Assembly: GCA_020091685.1 (NCBI GenBank)
Contig: CM034597.1
Span: forward strand, 28,136,388 to 28,200,387
DNA length: 64,000 nt
Reading direction: 5' to 3'
Source of the DNA: Lutjanus erythropterus
Taxonomy: Eukaryota; Chordata; Actinopteri; Lutjaniformes; Lutjanidae
The notes under the pieces were generated by a model that saw only the letters and a program-made list of their open reading frames with translations, was not told where the DNA came from and did no database searches. Positions 47,360 to 60,059 of this stretch are shown here, in pieces. Both the position numbers and the translations under genes were made by a program. Numbering within the stretch: the first letter of the stretch is position 1; each line of letters begins with the position of its first letter.

Positions 47360-47456
47360 GCAAGCCTGGAAGCAGCTTGGAGACATGGATGCAGAACAGG
47401 CGATGCAGGAGTACATTTCATGTGTTAACGTGTTAGACCCTGAAGGCAGCACAAAG
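47360..47456 (+). CDS. acbd6: acbd6 exon 3 (end of ACB domain)
   Basis: 97 nt coding the rest of the split Trp, then QAWKQLGDMDAEQAMQEYIS, CVNVLDPEGSTK, phase 2 to 0. The W-AW-LG-M and AMQEYI words are the last two helices of the ACB domain and include a conserved ligand-contact Tyr. Acceptor TCATTACAG, donor GTAATG. Confidence 0.95.
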
Positions 47457-50400
47457 GTAATGAGAACCATTTGTGACAAATCATTTCATTTCAACGTTAA
47501 TCTTCATTACTATACTATACAACTTTGTAACATTCTTAATCCTAATATAGTGGATTGGAAAGCATTGAATCAATCAAAATAAAAATATACTGGGATGACT
47601 ATTGGTGCTTTATGATAAATAATCATCATTATTGTGGACATAATGATAAAGTGGGTAAAGGTAAATACCTGAACAGCTAGAACACTCTGGTATGTTCAGA
47701 AAATTACATCAGTTTACTGTAATGCAGCATTTAAAACCAGGAAAAGACAATACTGTCATGGCACCTAATAAGGATATCCAAAATCTAACAAATATCTAGT
47801 CTCATATCACAATATCAACGTTATATCGATATGTTGCCCAGTCTCACAACACAGATAGTAAATGAGTTGTAGACTTGGTCAAGGGTCAATTTTTTTCTGC
47901 TTAAAGGCTGATATCAATGAAATTTCCATCTGTGACGACACTGAACTGAAGGTCAAATTCATCCAATAAGAGAACATTATCATTATTCTTGCGTCTGTTC
48001 TGTAAATGGAACCTTGCTTACTGGATAACAACATTTAACTAAATAGCAAATCCCACCCACCTTTTAATTAAAAATAGCCATTAGAGGTATTTCAAATAAA
48101 CACAAGTATTCAACTCAGCTCTGCCCGTGTTAAGATGAAAATGATGACAAATGTAGAAACATCCAATGTCATTGCTGCCCTTCGAAGATGCAGTGCAGGT
48201 TTCTGCCAGTAGAGGTCAGTGTCACAATGTCATTTTTGACCCAGGCCTTTTAGTGTCTCTTTTTTCTGTACACAAAGCATGAAAAATGCATGAGAAGATT
48301 ATGTTGTCTTCCTCAATAGCTGACATTTTGGGATATGAATAATGCAAAAAAAAAAAAAACTGTCATGGTATTACTGCTGAGATGTGCCTGTGTGTATGGT
48401 GACATAAGATAGACTGTTTACATCTCTACACTCTCCTGTGTCATGTCCTCCTTTGACTGTGTCAGGAGAGTTGTGTTGCCATGGACAGCCTGTCCTTCGA
48501 GGCAGCGGCAGAAGCATTCAGTTACAATAACAACTTATTTAGGAAGAGTTGACACTGAGGGGTTTTGGATTAGAAATATTTTAAAACTAAGACGGTTACT
48601 ATTATACAAACAACAAGGATTTTATTCTGAATTTAGTCTGCATTATTTTGGAGAAACTGGACTGTTCTAACAAGGTTGTGGAATTTTCATTAATTAATAA
48701 AACCACGTACATTTTTATTAAGATGACATGCCAGATTGTTTGTTACACAGATTCTCATGTGAACTTGAGAATCCAGCTGGCTTGCAAGGTAAATGTTTGA
48801 TTGCTTGCACCTCACATTCATTTGATATTTGAGATGGTTATAGGAGTATCTTGAAAGGTGGTGCTTTGAAAGAGCAAAGAAGTGACATCACGTTAGATTT
48901 TTGTGTCTAATGTAGAGTTGTGTGTTTAGTGATTTGAAAAACACTGTGTGTCTCATGTTTTGCAAAAAGTGTGAGGTTGAGAATGTGCTAATAGTTGTGC
49001 AGATCCGGGCTGTGTTTACACAACTATTTCATATCAATATGGCTGCCATAAAAAAAGTTCTGTTAGGTGAGAATGGCATGTCATGAGAATTGTCATGTCC
49101 ATGTGAAGCAAACATCTGAACCATGTGTGGATTCCCTCTTTCCAGACTGAGGGATGGTCCACCGTCACATAATGCTCTATAAGCACAGCCCCAGAGAGAC
49201 GGAAGAAGGTTGTTTTTTTTCTTGAAATGAAAAGCTAAAGAATATATTTATGTGTGTCATAAAGGCCTGTCACATGCCCTGCTACATGACCTTTTCTTTC
49301 CATTCTCTGTTCCTCCTTTGGTGTCCCTCACCTCTTCATCACTGCTCTTCCTCCTCTCTCCTCGTTGTCCGCCATCTTTTTGCTATCCACTTTTCCCCTA
49401 CTAATCTTTCCCCCATCTTTTCTTCTTTAACCACCTCCCTCTTTTATTACTTCCATCCCTCCCCTTTCTTTACCCTCCTTCCATATTTAAGTCTCTTTAA
49501 TAGCATCACTGTCAACCACATGTCCTATCCTGACACCTTCTTTTCTCTTTGGCTATTCTCTTTGGGGCAATACTCGCTGACTCTGCCCCACACTTGCACA
49601 ATGCCAGAAGAGCATCCGGCAGACATGCCAGCAAACGCACAAATGCACCCCTGAAAAGAAGATGATTGTATTAGTGTTAACAAAGCACCATAGCATGGCA
49701 GTGGCTATTCTTTTGGAGGCACGGTCAAATGGTGTAAGTAGAAGTGCATAGACACAGAAGCAGGGGAGAGAATAATAGCCAGAATTTGACCTCTGTTCCT
49801 GCCTCAATTGTTGAGCAGACACTGGCTTTATATTACATTATGCTGCAGAGGAGCAGGGCCAGTGCATCAGCGAATATTCTGAGTTTCTGAAGTGAATTAG
49901 GTTGTCCCCAAAAGTGCATGCACAGTTGTTTTGCTCCGCTTGTCATGTTCTCTCCCACTCTCTGAAATCAGATTTGTGTGGGTTCTTTTGTGAGTGGAGG
50001 TTGGTCAGTGAAGAATAGACGGGGTAATAAAGTCTTGGCTGAACTGAATGTAATATGGAATTCCATGAAAAGCGCAGAGGATTAACAAGGGTCACAAATT
50101 AAGGTGCTGTATATTTTATAGTGGTCTTGTGCATATTGTTGGACATTTATTACCTATGAGGTCATGTCTGAGGCCCTAGAGACTTGTTTCAAATTTACAC
50201 ATTTTGAACTTCGTTTTTTTTGTCATGCTTTGGCTTTGCAAAGGCTATAGGTGAAAAACTGTAGGTCAACCATTCATAACCAGTGGCCCATTGGTGGGCT
50301 CCATCTAGTGGGCCGTGAAGGCAGTGATGCTTCCAGATAGTTCCATTAAAATTAAAAATTGTTGATCTAAATGCGCTCAAGAATTTACATTAATAAAACA

Positions 50401-51045
50401 CATCAAATTGAAATGCATAATTTCAATGACCAGTTAGGTTTAAATATCACCACACCAATCAATCAGATACTGTTAAACAACATGGAAAATTTTTTGAAAT
50501 GGAAAAGTTATGCAGGAAACAACCCTGCCCAGTAAACACTCCAAAGCTTGTAGCAAGGGAGTATGAGCCTAAAAACATTAAATATGGATTCATAATGTCC
50601 AGCAGTGATGCTTAGTGGAATGCAAAGTGTGTTAAATGTTGTGAAATCATGTCGTATCCCAGTTAATTTTTGCTTGTTTCTGGTTCTGTTATGTCATTTG
50701 CCTGGGAAGGTGGCCCTCAGAATTATTATTAACACTGAGCCTTAAGTTACAAAAGGTTTAGAGCCCCTGCTGTTGGTACAACCATTCATGGTCAACAGAT
50801 GAACCCAACCCTTTTGTATTGTACTGAGCTCAAAAAACAACAAGGTCAGTACCTCTGTCCACATGGAATAGCAACACAGACTGCAGAACTAAGCCAAGCT
50901 AGACAAAGTTAGTGTTTGACACTAGCTATCACTGAACAAGAAGTATGTTTGCCAACAGTGACCAGCATCTCTATTTTGTCATATTTAAGTTTTTACTATT
51001 AGGTGGATATTATTCTTTAATGTGCGGCTGTCTTTTACTTGGCAG
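47457..51045 (+). other. acbd6: acbd6 intron 3
   Basis: 3.6 kb without coding sequence. A pyrimidine-rich stretch spans about 49290-49490. A diverged AT-rich block at 50400-50900 could not be named. Confidence 0.8.
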
Positions 51046-51122
51046 GAAAGACGAGGAGCAGAAAGAAGATCAGGCTTCGGAGGAGCAGCAGTCAGCTCTC
51101 TGTACCAGGAGGAGATGATCAG
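51046..51122 (+). CDS. acbd6: acbd6 exon 4 (linker)
   Basis: 77 nt after CTTGGCAG coding ERRGAERRSGFGGAAVSSLY then QEEMI and a split Arg, phase 0 to 2. The GFGG..VSSLY.EE.IR text matches the linker between the ACB domain and the ankyrin repeats in ACBD6. A different reading frame gives only low-complexity text. Donor GTATTT. Confidence 0.93.
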
Positions 51123-51189
51123 GTATTTACATCAGAAGTAACTCAAACACAGACAGCCATACATCGGAAGCTATTACGTTGATTATGTG

Positions 51190-51955
51190 ACAAAAGACTC
51201 CAGTATCTTGTATCATTGTGCTTTGTTAACTCCATGCGCATCTCACAGCTATTTAGACGGACCCCTGATATTTTAAAGTTAATCAGAATAACAGTCCAAT
51301 CAGAATAAAAGTGGCTCATGTAAACATCTCAGTCAGAAGAGACTGATCTGGTCCGGCTGGATTGGAAGGAACTTTCAGTCTGATTAGATGTGATTACATG
51401 GACAATATTTCCTTATTCTGATATGAAATTCAATCAGATTGAAAATTCCTTTTGACAGGGGTGGTGTAAACCTTAGATATTTTGTTCGAAAGGAAAATAA
51501 TAACCATGTAAACATTTAATCTGATTGTTTCTCTCTGGTTGGAATAAATATATTCCTCCTGTGCATTTCTGCACCACATGGGGGTTGCTGACGTGCCTTG
51601 TTACCAGGAGAGACAGAGACGTGGTGCTAGAAGAACAGAAGTGATCAGCAACAAATACAACTTTTTTGTTTGAAACCTGAAAGGATTTAAAGGCATCAAC
51701 AATATTCCCAGGATACAATGTTGGTCCATCTCGAAAATTATTGAATGGAAACACTTCATCTTTGTTTACTGGCAGCTGGCAAACTGGAACCACTTCTTCT
51801 TCTGTTAAATTTCCATCAGATTAGACACTTCACAGCTTGGATCACTTTATTTAGCGTCTATGTAAACAGTTAAGTTGGAATTTTTCTTCAGAATGATTCC
51901 AATCGGATTGAAAAATATTGTCCATGTAAACGTATCAACTCTATTTAACTGAGTG
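51190..51955. mobile_element. MITE with long inverted ends, family G
   Basis: GATTACATGGACAATATTTCC with the following CAATCAGATTGAAAATTCC near the left end is inverted at the right end (CCAATCGGATTGAAAAATATT, GTCCATGTAAACG). About 760 bp, starting some 70 bases after exon 4, with no transposase frame. Confidence 0.6.
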
Positions 51956-52693
51956 TTCTTTGTTTAGGGACAAAGCATCCAAATGCATTTCCCCGTTCTT
52001 GAGGGCGCTGGAACACACTCAGCTTTTTCCCTCCAGCTGTGAATCACCACTTCTTCAATGCTGAGGTCAACTCGATCCGAGCCTGGCATTGTTAACCACT
52101 GATCTTGATGCTGTATTTGATTATATTCAACAGACCGTAACTGCAGTTAGGGCCCGGAGACGTCATACAGTTCTGATTTATGTTAATTAAAATATATTCT
52201 CCATTTACTTCTGCCTGGCAGACTTACTCAAGCTTAAAAACCTCATCTTCATTTCAATGAAAAAAGAGCTCTTTTGGAGATGAAAATGAGATGTGTGAAT
52301 CCTGCAGGTTTTCCTCCTAAATGGCTGCATGTGATTAGTATGCACGGCCTCGGGAAGAGGCAGCCAGAGTCTCCCCTTTTTAATTACGTTACGATTCGGG
52401 GGGTACTTTGGAGCAGGGGAGGGGGAGTGTGATGAAGACACGCTGGGAACAGCAGAGGGAGACAGGTACAGCAGGTTTCCCAGAACGATGTCCCCCTTGG
52501 TGATATCCAGTAGCAACAATGCCCCGAGGGAAACCGGCGAGGAGGAAGTCATTAACATGGCACATACACACACTTATGCACACATGTGCACACATAAACA
52601 TACACTCACCGCTATACATCGACGCGATTGCATCCGAATCCATGCAGAACCTGCCGGAACTGTCACACTCACTGCTCTGCTGCATTTCAATTT

Positions 52694-52696
<3 letters not shown>

Positions 52697-52770
<74 letters not shown>
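52697..52770. repeat. (CA)37 microsatellite
   Basis: An uninterrupted run of about 37 CA units. Confidence 0.97.
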
Positions 52771-52772
<2 letters not shown>

Positions 52773-53301
52773 TCCACTCCATATTAAACAGCTAAGCACC
52801 TGTTAACCAGGCAGAGAGTTAATTGCATTGCTCAGTGCTCATCTCGATCTGTGTGTGTGTGTATGTGTGTGTATCGACAAAAGCAGGATTGATTAGCAAT
52901 ATCCCTGGGCTACTGAGCTGATCAGTGTGTGATTGAAGAGGCTTTGAATGCTACATTTGTAATTCTCTCAGCCACCTTGAAAAAGATTCTGATAAACACC
53001 GGGGGCTTTGTTGTCCGGACACTTTTCTGGAAGCCGCCGCCATATTATTCGAGTTCTCATTGTTTCTCTTTACTTCCGTGGAGCTTGGCCATGTTGAGAG
53101 CGTCGACTGGGGTCCTATAGGAGATGTGATGACAGATTATGTAGGTGTGTGTGTGTAGATGTGTGTGATGGATGGTGTGGTGGTGGTGTTGATCAGTGTG
53201 AAGCTCAGGCCAGGTAGATGAGTGTTCTCCACCACTGTGGCCAGTTTAGCCTGATGGATGAAGGACATATCTGCCAGTACACCAGACTGGACACACACGT
53301 G

Positions 53302-53303
<2 letters not shown>

Positions 53304-53365
<62 letters not shown>
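53304..53365. repeat. (CA)31 microsatellite
   Basis: An uninterrupted run of about 31 CA units, about 530 bp from the previous one. Confidence 0.97.
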
Positions 53366-53368
<3 letters not shown>

Positions 53369-53566
53369 CCCTTGGTACCCCAGCTGCTGTGATGACAGAG
53401 TAGCCTGTGACCTTCCCAGCATGCATTGCTGTGCTGTTGATGTCACGTCATTTACAGGAGCTACATTAATCATTCGTTTGTTTATAGCCTGTGTATGTGT
53501 GTGTGTGTGTCTGTGTTTGCTCTCACTGTGGTATGAACTATATACAAGTGATGTGTGTGTGTGTAT

Positions 53567-56240
53567 TAGAGCTGCAACGATTAATTGATTAATAATTGAT
53601 TATCAAATTAATCGCCAACTGTTTTCACAAACCATAATTTTGGTTGTTTATAGCACAGTAATCTCTAATTAAATATGAGTAGTAAGTAAATTGATGATTT
53701 TTAGTAGGTATAATATATAATTTTATAATTTTTTACTGTACATAATATACAATTTACTGCAGCTGCGAGGTGCTGGAAACGCTTTAAAACCTTAAAAATG
53801 CTTGACAAGAGCTTGAATTTGACTTTGGTGAAGGTGTAGGAACCCTGAATTGGGCACATTATATAACCCCATACTACATACTTAGACATGTGCTGGTGCT
53901 TTATGTATGTGAGCATGTGTCATGCGCCCATCAGGCCAGCCCTGTCCGACCATCGACGAAAGACTGATGAGCTGGCCTATTGATTAGTTGCCGGGGAGAC
54001 GGATGGCGGCCACACATCAGGGACACTTGGGGTCACCATGGCCATCAGACAAGGAAGTGGGTGTGGCCCGGTGTGGAAACTCATGAATAAACATAGTGCT
54101 GGTAATCAGGAGTATGTAAATGAATGTGCTCATACATAACCCAGCAGTGATAAAAGTGTAATGAGTTATTCATAATTCATCACAGGCTGATGAGGAGGTG
54201 AGGAGGAAGAGGGAGGGCAGGAACAGAGGATTGGAAGAGAGGCGTGTAGATGAAAAGCTGAAGAAAGGGAAGCACAGAGGTTCATTAAAGAACAAACAGC
54301 AGACAAAACTTTCTTTGCATCTGCAGTTTGTGTCAATTTGGAAACTGAATCCTCACAGTAAACAACAAAACATGATGACTGTGAGTCAGAGTGGTTTATC
54401 TACACTCGGGGTAGCTGGTTTTTAAGTTGTAGTTGATCAAGCTATTCATGGAGAGAGGTTTGATGTTGGAGGGCATCGGACCACGGAGCTAAGCATTGGT
54501 TTCTGTTTGTTCCTATTCATTTTGGTGTTTTAACTTGTATAATGTAGATGTTTTATATACAGCCCTCATCTCTTCAAGCTCAGAGAAGTTACCTGCAATG
54601 ATTTAGTCAATTAATCAATTAGTTGATAAAAAGAAAATTAGGCAACTATTTTGATAACTGATTCATCATTTCAGTTACAGCTTCACAGTTAATTGAAATA
54701 TTATCAAAATTGTAAATGTATCATAAAAATGTATCATATATATAATGAAGTAATGTATTCAAATTTAAGAAAGCGTGTTTGTTTGGTACAAACCCCAACA
54801 AATGTCATATCATCATGATTTTAATAGTTTTTGGGTTTTGTTCTGTCAAAATTCAAATTTTGATGCCAAAATGATCATTCTTACGAATCATATTTCAGAT
54901 GCAGCGTCTGTAAAAGTAGTCACAATATGATTTTTTTTTACCACATCGTGCAGCCCCACTTTCAGTTATTTTTCAGGCAAAAATGTCAAACGTTTGCTGC
55001 TTCCAGATTCTTAAATGTATTTAAGGATTTGCTGCTTTTTTTGTCATTTATGACATTTCATAGATTAAAGAATTGATTGATTAATCATCAAAATAATTAT
55101 CGGATCAGTCAATAATGAAAATAATTGTTAATTGTTAGTTGCAGCCCTAGTTGGTATAAAAAAGACTCTTGGATATCCTGAGAAATCCATTTGACAGATT
55201 GTAAGTTTGAAAACAGTCACTGTCCTACGGTGCCTCCAGCTGCTTTTGGGTTGCTACAAACAAAGGTTTACACTTTGAGATTTATTAGTAGAGGAGGTAA
55301 GGAGTCCAAGTAGGACTGAAACTTTTTTAAATCAATCTATTGCTATTAATCTGTCAGTTATTCTCTCAATTATTCAATTAATTGCTTTAGGACTGCAACC
55401 ATTATTTTATTACTGACTAATGTTGATTATTTTCTCAGTGAATTGATTAGTTGTTTGGTTTGTAAAATATGAGAAAATGGTGAATAATGTTGATCAGTTT
55501 TTCCTAAAGCCCATGATTCAAATGTCAAGTTTTGTCCGTAACCCAAAAATATCCAGTTTACTGTCACAGAGGTGTGAAGAAACCAGAAAATAATCACTTT
55601 TATTTGGACTTTTTTGTCTTAAAAATTACTCAAACTTATTAATCCATTGTCAAAGTAGTTGGCAATTAGTTTAACAATCAAAATAATCGATAAATTGTTG
55701 CAGCTCTAAATAATGTGGTTGATAAAATGCCAGAAAATGTTGAATCGGACTCATCAAGTGATCAGGTGTCTTCAGATGTCTTGTTTTTCTGACTAGGGCT
55801 GTCACTTTTTCCAAGTTTGAACGAATTTGAAATGACAAGCAATTTGTTCGAATGAATGTGAATGCAGATTACTGAATGGTCAATAGGACATCCAATAGGT
55901 TGAGCTGATAGTTAATTTGCTTTTCTGGATCACAAGGCAAATCACCTGAAATGGTCTGTTGAGTCTATAGACTGTAAAACTTTATTTCAACCAGGTCACT
56001 ACAGTTTGAATATGAGCTTTGCTCCCAAGCTCCGACAAATGTTTGAATTTGAAATAAAAAGTGACAGCTCGATTTCCTAACAATAGTCCAAAACCCCAAA
56101 GATATTCAGTTTACAATTAAAAAAAGAAGAAGGGACATGTGGGCATGTGTTTCCTTTTTCTTTATTGAAAAAGTACTCTTAGCAATCGATTATCCAAATT
56201 GTTGTGACTAATCAATTAATCAACCAACTATTGCCCTTCA
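53567..56240. mobile_element. cluster of family D MITEs
   Basis: At least four copies or fragments in 2.7 kb: 53567-53700, 54590-55150, 55370-55715 and 56160-56240. Diagnostic words are GAGCTGCAACGATTAATTGA, CAACTATTTTGATAACTGAT, ATAATTGTTAGTTGCAGCCC (right end) and ATTGTTGCAGCTCTAA. They face both ways and are partly nested. No transposase. Confidence 0.65.
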
Positions 56241-57514
56241 TCCAAATCCTGACACATCATGACATGTGATTTAATTAGTATGTAACAACCTAAACAATCA
56301 CTTCAATCATTAAATAGCCTCTCTGTTGTTTGTCCCTAAAGGTTGACTTAATTATATTCATAAACATGTATCATATTATGTGGTGTCAGTGAGACAAGGA
56401 GTCTTTATTTCAGGCAAAACATTGTGGAAAATTTGTCACCCTTTCCAATATGACTTTTGTGCTTCACTTTTCATTGCCACACTGGCAGTGTGAGGCAACT
56501 GAACCCTTGTGCCTTGTGCTCAGAACTACACAAAACTAAACAACATCCTCAGTGGGGGCGACAGGCTGCGGTGTCTCCTGTGCGACTGGAGCCAAGTGTG
56601 TGCTGTGGGATTTGTGCAGCCCGGTGCGGCAGAGCAGGCAGGCGTCAGAGACAGGAAGTGGGGGATTTGGCCTTGGGGATGACGGACCGACTGCGTGGGA
56701 GTGGTAAAGCGGCGGGTACGCAGGGTTTCTGTCAGACAATAGAGCACAAAATTCAATTAATCTGAATGGCCGGCACGGGTAAGAGGGAGGGGAAGGCGTA
56801 AAGCTCTAAATGAGATTTCGCCCCTTCTCTCCCCTTCACCCAACAGCCCTCCTTCACCAGCCGCAGCACTGCACCCTGCCTCCCCCCAGCACTCACTCCT
56901 GTCCCCAGTGCCAGGAGGTGATTAGAGACGCAGAGATATAATCAGAGGTGGGACGGTGCCGCTGTGTGTGTGTCGTGTGCCAGTGTTCCCGAGGGATGTG
57001 GCACGTGTGGCTGCTGCAGAGTGTCAGACAGACAGAACACTTATGTGTTTGTGTAATTTGTTACATCTGCGTGTTTGATGACTGAATATTCCAGTAACAT
57101 GGTGTTTGCTGTCCTGGATGTGCACTTAAATGGTCAGGCACGGCTTTTAAAGGGTTGGTTTACCCATGTTACAAAAAAAAGCATATTTTCTCACTTATCC
57201 ATGCAGATAGTAGTTGGTTTTGTTTGCCTATGCTTTGAGATTTGTGTTGTAAAACTATAGAACAGGTATGAGTGTAATTTTATGGGACGATGACATATTT
57301 TGAAAGCTGAAAAAACGCTTTGAAAAGTTGAAAGTCAGTTTTTGAATGCTTGAAATCTAATTAAAGAAACCTTAAGAAACCAAATTCTTTTTTTTTTTTT
57401 ATGAATCCATTCACTACATTGCTTTGGTGTAGAGATTCCAGCAATCTTAGATATTTACCTCAAAATCTGCTCAAGTAAAACCAAAGAAAGCAAAGCAAAG
57501 CCATATGAATCTGT

Positions 57515-58445
57515 AAGGGACCGATGTGTTGGATTTAGGGGCGTGTAGCAGTGCAGGAGGTTGCAGACTGCACACCTTATCTTAATCTCCCCTTCCACGC
57601 GTGTAGGACAGGGGTTTTAAAAGTTTTGATGACTGAGTGCCATTTTAGGGAGCCAACATATGACTGAAGGCCACACAGGAAAATCCATGAAGGGATTTGA
57701 GAATGTGATGACATTAAACATAAAAAATTACCTGCGCACCACCTGTGTTCAGGTAAGGCAGATCACCTTATCTGCTCTCCGAGGACCGATGAATTAAGAG
57801 TTTATCTATTTTTCCTGTAACCTCCTGTTTCTCCTCAACCATTCTGTGTTTTTCCGTGGCGGCTTTTCCGTCTCACTTGCACAAGCTGCTGAGTTGGCTT
57901 GTTAGGAAAGTGCAGTTTGACACAGTAGGCAAGTAGTGTATTAAATGTAGGTAAGTGTTGAAATGGACTGATGATTAAAATGTAATGCATGTATTTCATG
58001 TTACATTTGGGGGCTGCACAAAGTGTTTCTGAAGGCTGCCATTGGCCCACAGGATGCACTCTGAGTATCCCAGGGACAAACTACATTGGCTGCAAAACTT
58101 GGGCAAAATACAAATGCTCGTATCTAGAGGCAATGTTAGGTTTGTCTGTTCTCAGCTACTATAGAATCATGGTGGTGCGATATGGCGACCATAGCTATTG
58201 TAAATGTGGCCTCTACCTCAGCGTATTTCTGAGTTAAATAAAGGTTGAATGATTGATTTAATTAATTAATTGACATCCTTGTGCCCTCTGTAGAGATAAC
58301 CAGCTCATTCTAAGGTGATGAAGACACCACGATTCTTATTTTTACTTAGATTATACACTAATGAAAACATACTTATGAATATTATATTCCATTTCAGACA
58401 TATTCTGCCAATAGCTCATTGTAAATCTTACACACTAGACCTTTA
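57515..58445 (+). mobile_element. MITE, family C, near-complete with internal insertion
   Basis: Left end: GGACCGATGTGTTGGATTTA and TAGCAGTGCAGGAGGTTGCA. Right end: CTCATTCTAAGGTGATGAAG, AATGAAAACATACTTATGAA and TTACACACTAGACCTTTAA. The left and right parts are separated by about 460 bp of other sequence. It ends about 70 bases before exon 5. Confidence 0.65.
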
Positions 58446-58517
58446 ACTACAAATGATCCAAAAAAGTTGGCTGACTCTCTTTCTCTCTGTCTGTCTCTAT
58501 TTCTGTGCCGCTCTCAG

Positions 58518-58623
58518 GGAAGAGGATAAGAACATCTTTGACTACTGCAGAGAAAATAACATCGACCACATCAGCAACGCCATCAGCTCCCAAAAAGTGG
58601 ATGTCAATACTAAAGATGAAGAG
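58518..58623 (+). CDS. acbd6: acbd6 exon 5 (linker into ankyrin repeats)
   Basis: 106 nt after GCCGCTCTCAG, completing Arg and coding EEDKNIFDYCRENNIDHISN, then AISSQKVDVNTKDEE, phase 2 to 0. The EEDKNIFDYCRENNI block is a hallmark of ACBD6, and the following text starts the first ankyrin repeat. Donor GAG/GTAAGA. Confidence 0.96.
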
Positions 58624-60059
58624 GTAAGAACAAAATGCCGTGCCTAGGAATATGTAAAGTGGCATGTGAGAGTTATTACCATGACAACACTGTAATGTCT
58701 ACACTTAATGTGGGTAAGTGGGAACAAGGGGCAGAGAGCGTGGGGAAATCAGAAATGTATTTATCTGTGTCAAGAGGGATTTATTCTTCTGTAGTGTCCT
58801 TCAGCAGGGCACAGAGTCTGAACCAGTCATAGGCCTGTAGTCTTGTGCTCTGACCTCTTGTGCAGGAGGGCAGGTGAAAATGATCAGTGGAGTATCATGG
58901 AAAATACAGGTCACTGGGGGATGGTTCACGCAGCTCTTTTTGCCATCGTTACATAATGGTTTCAATGATCTGAAGTCACAAACACGTGGGAGCCACTCCT
59001 CAGACTGAGATGCGTAAATTGTGTGAACGGCTATTACCATGGCAAGGTGTTTTCTGGATTGACCTCGAAATCCATTCATCTGCCCTCGATTCATTATCGT
59101 CCTGGCCAAATGGCTGGCTCCCCGCCTCTCTTTCATCACAGCCGCTCTTCAGATAAGCAGCCAGTCGGCTGGTGAGTTCCCGGCCAAAGGCCAGATGGTT
59201 GAGGGACCTCGGCAGAGAAAGCTTTGTCTGTCCACTTCCATTGTTGTCTGCTCACTTGCAGCGCAGCATGATTAACAGCAGAGGGCAGTGGTGAAGTTTC
59301 ACATCAGCAAGGAGCCCAGTCTGCAGCTTAGAGAGGCAGAGGGTGGCTCTGTGGGTATGAGGGAATATCCACCAGTGTCACACGTTTCTAGTCATTTCCT
59401 CAAAGCCAAATACCAGTTTAGACTGCAAGTGTGTGGACGATTTTCAGACCACATTAGGACAAATTCCACATTGCTCCCATTTGCCTAGGCTCCAACTCTT
59501 TTGTAAACTTTTCCAGAAAATTAACAAGCAGCCATTTAGCATCACAATTATATTCACATAACAATAAAACCAAAACAGATGAACAAAAAAACAGGAATCA
59601 AAGGGGTAATACAACAGTTTTGCTAGATGGGGCTTTCTAGTATTATTGTTGATAAAGTCAAATAAAAAAGATAACATGAGACATGTCCTTCACAAAATCT
59701 TCATTGAGAAAAAACAGAAGAGAGATGAGAGTTTCAGATTATGTTATTTTGTATGCAATTTATATAACCAAAAAAAGATGCAGTGTCTAATTTAAATCTT
59801 AATCAATCAAACTGTATGCATAATTTGGATATAAATGGCATAGTTTAGGCTAATTGTTTATTGCTCTGCAAAAGAGAGAACACAGGTGTTGATCCGAATG
59901 AAAACCTTCCACTGAAATACGCTACAACGAGTTTGAAATACTTATGAAACAGTCTCATGATGCCTCTAAATGACCTACACAAGCAAACAAGACCATCAGT
60001 GAGAAGACTGGCTGTTTCTATATAGTTATTTTTAATGTTGAGCACCACCAACACACCTC

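Larger units (their letters stand above)
51123..58517 (+). other. acbd6: acbd6 intron 4
   Basis: 7.4 kb, the longest complete intron of the gene here. Holds a MITE at 51190-51955, two long CA repeats, a cluster of family D MITEs (53567-56240) and a family C element (57515-58445). Repeat-poor blocks at 52300-52560, 53930-54190 and 56560-56960 are candidate conserved elements. Confidence 0.85.

Noticed and set aside
49250-49654. 134-residue plus-strand frame in acbd6 intron 3
   Set aside because: Pyrimidine-rich composition gives Ser/Leu/Pro text; it lies inside a well-defined intron and has no homology I can see.
52488-52806. open frames with long HTHTHT or VCVCVC runs (also near 53137-53473 and 5398-5854)
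   Set aside because: Translations of CA/GT microsatellites.
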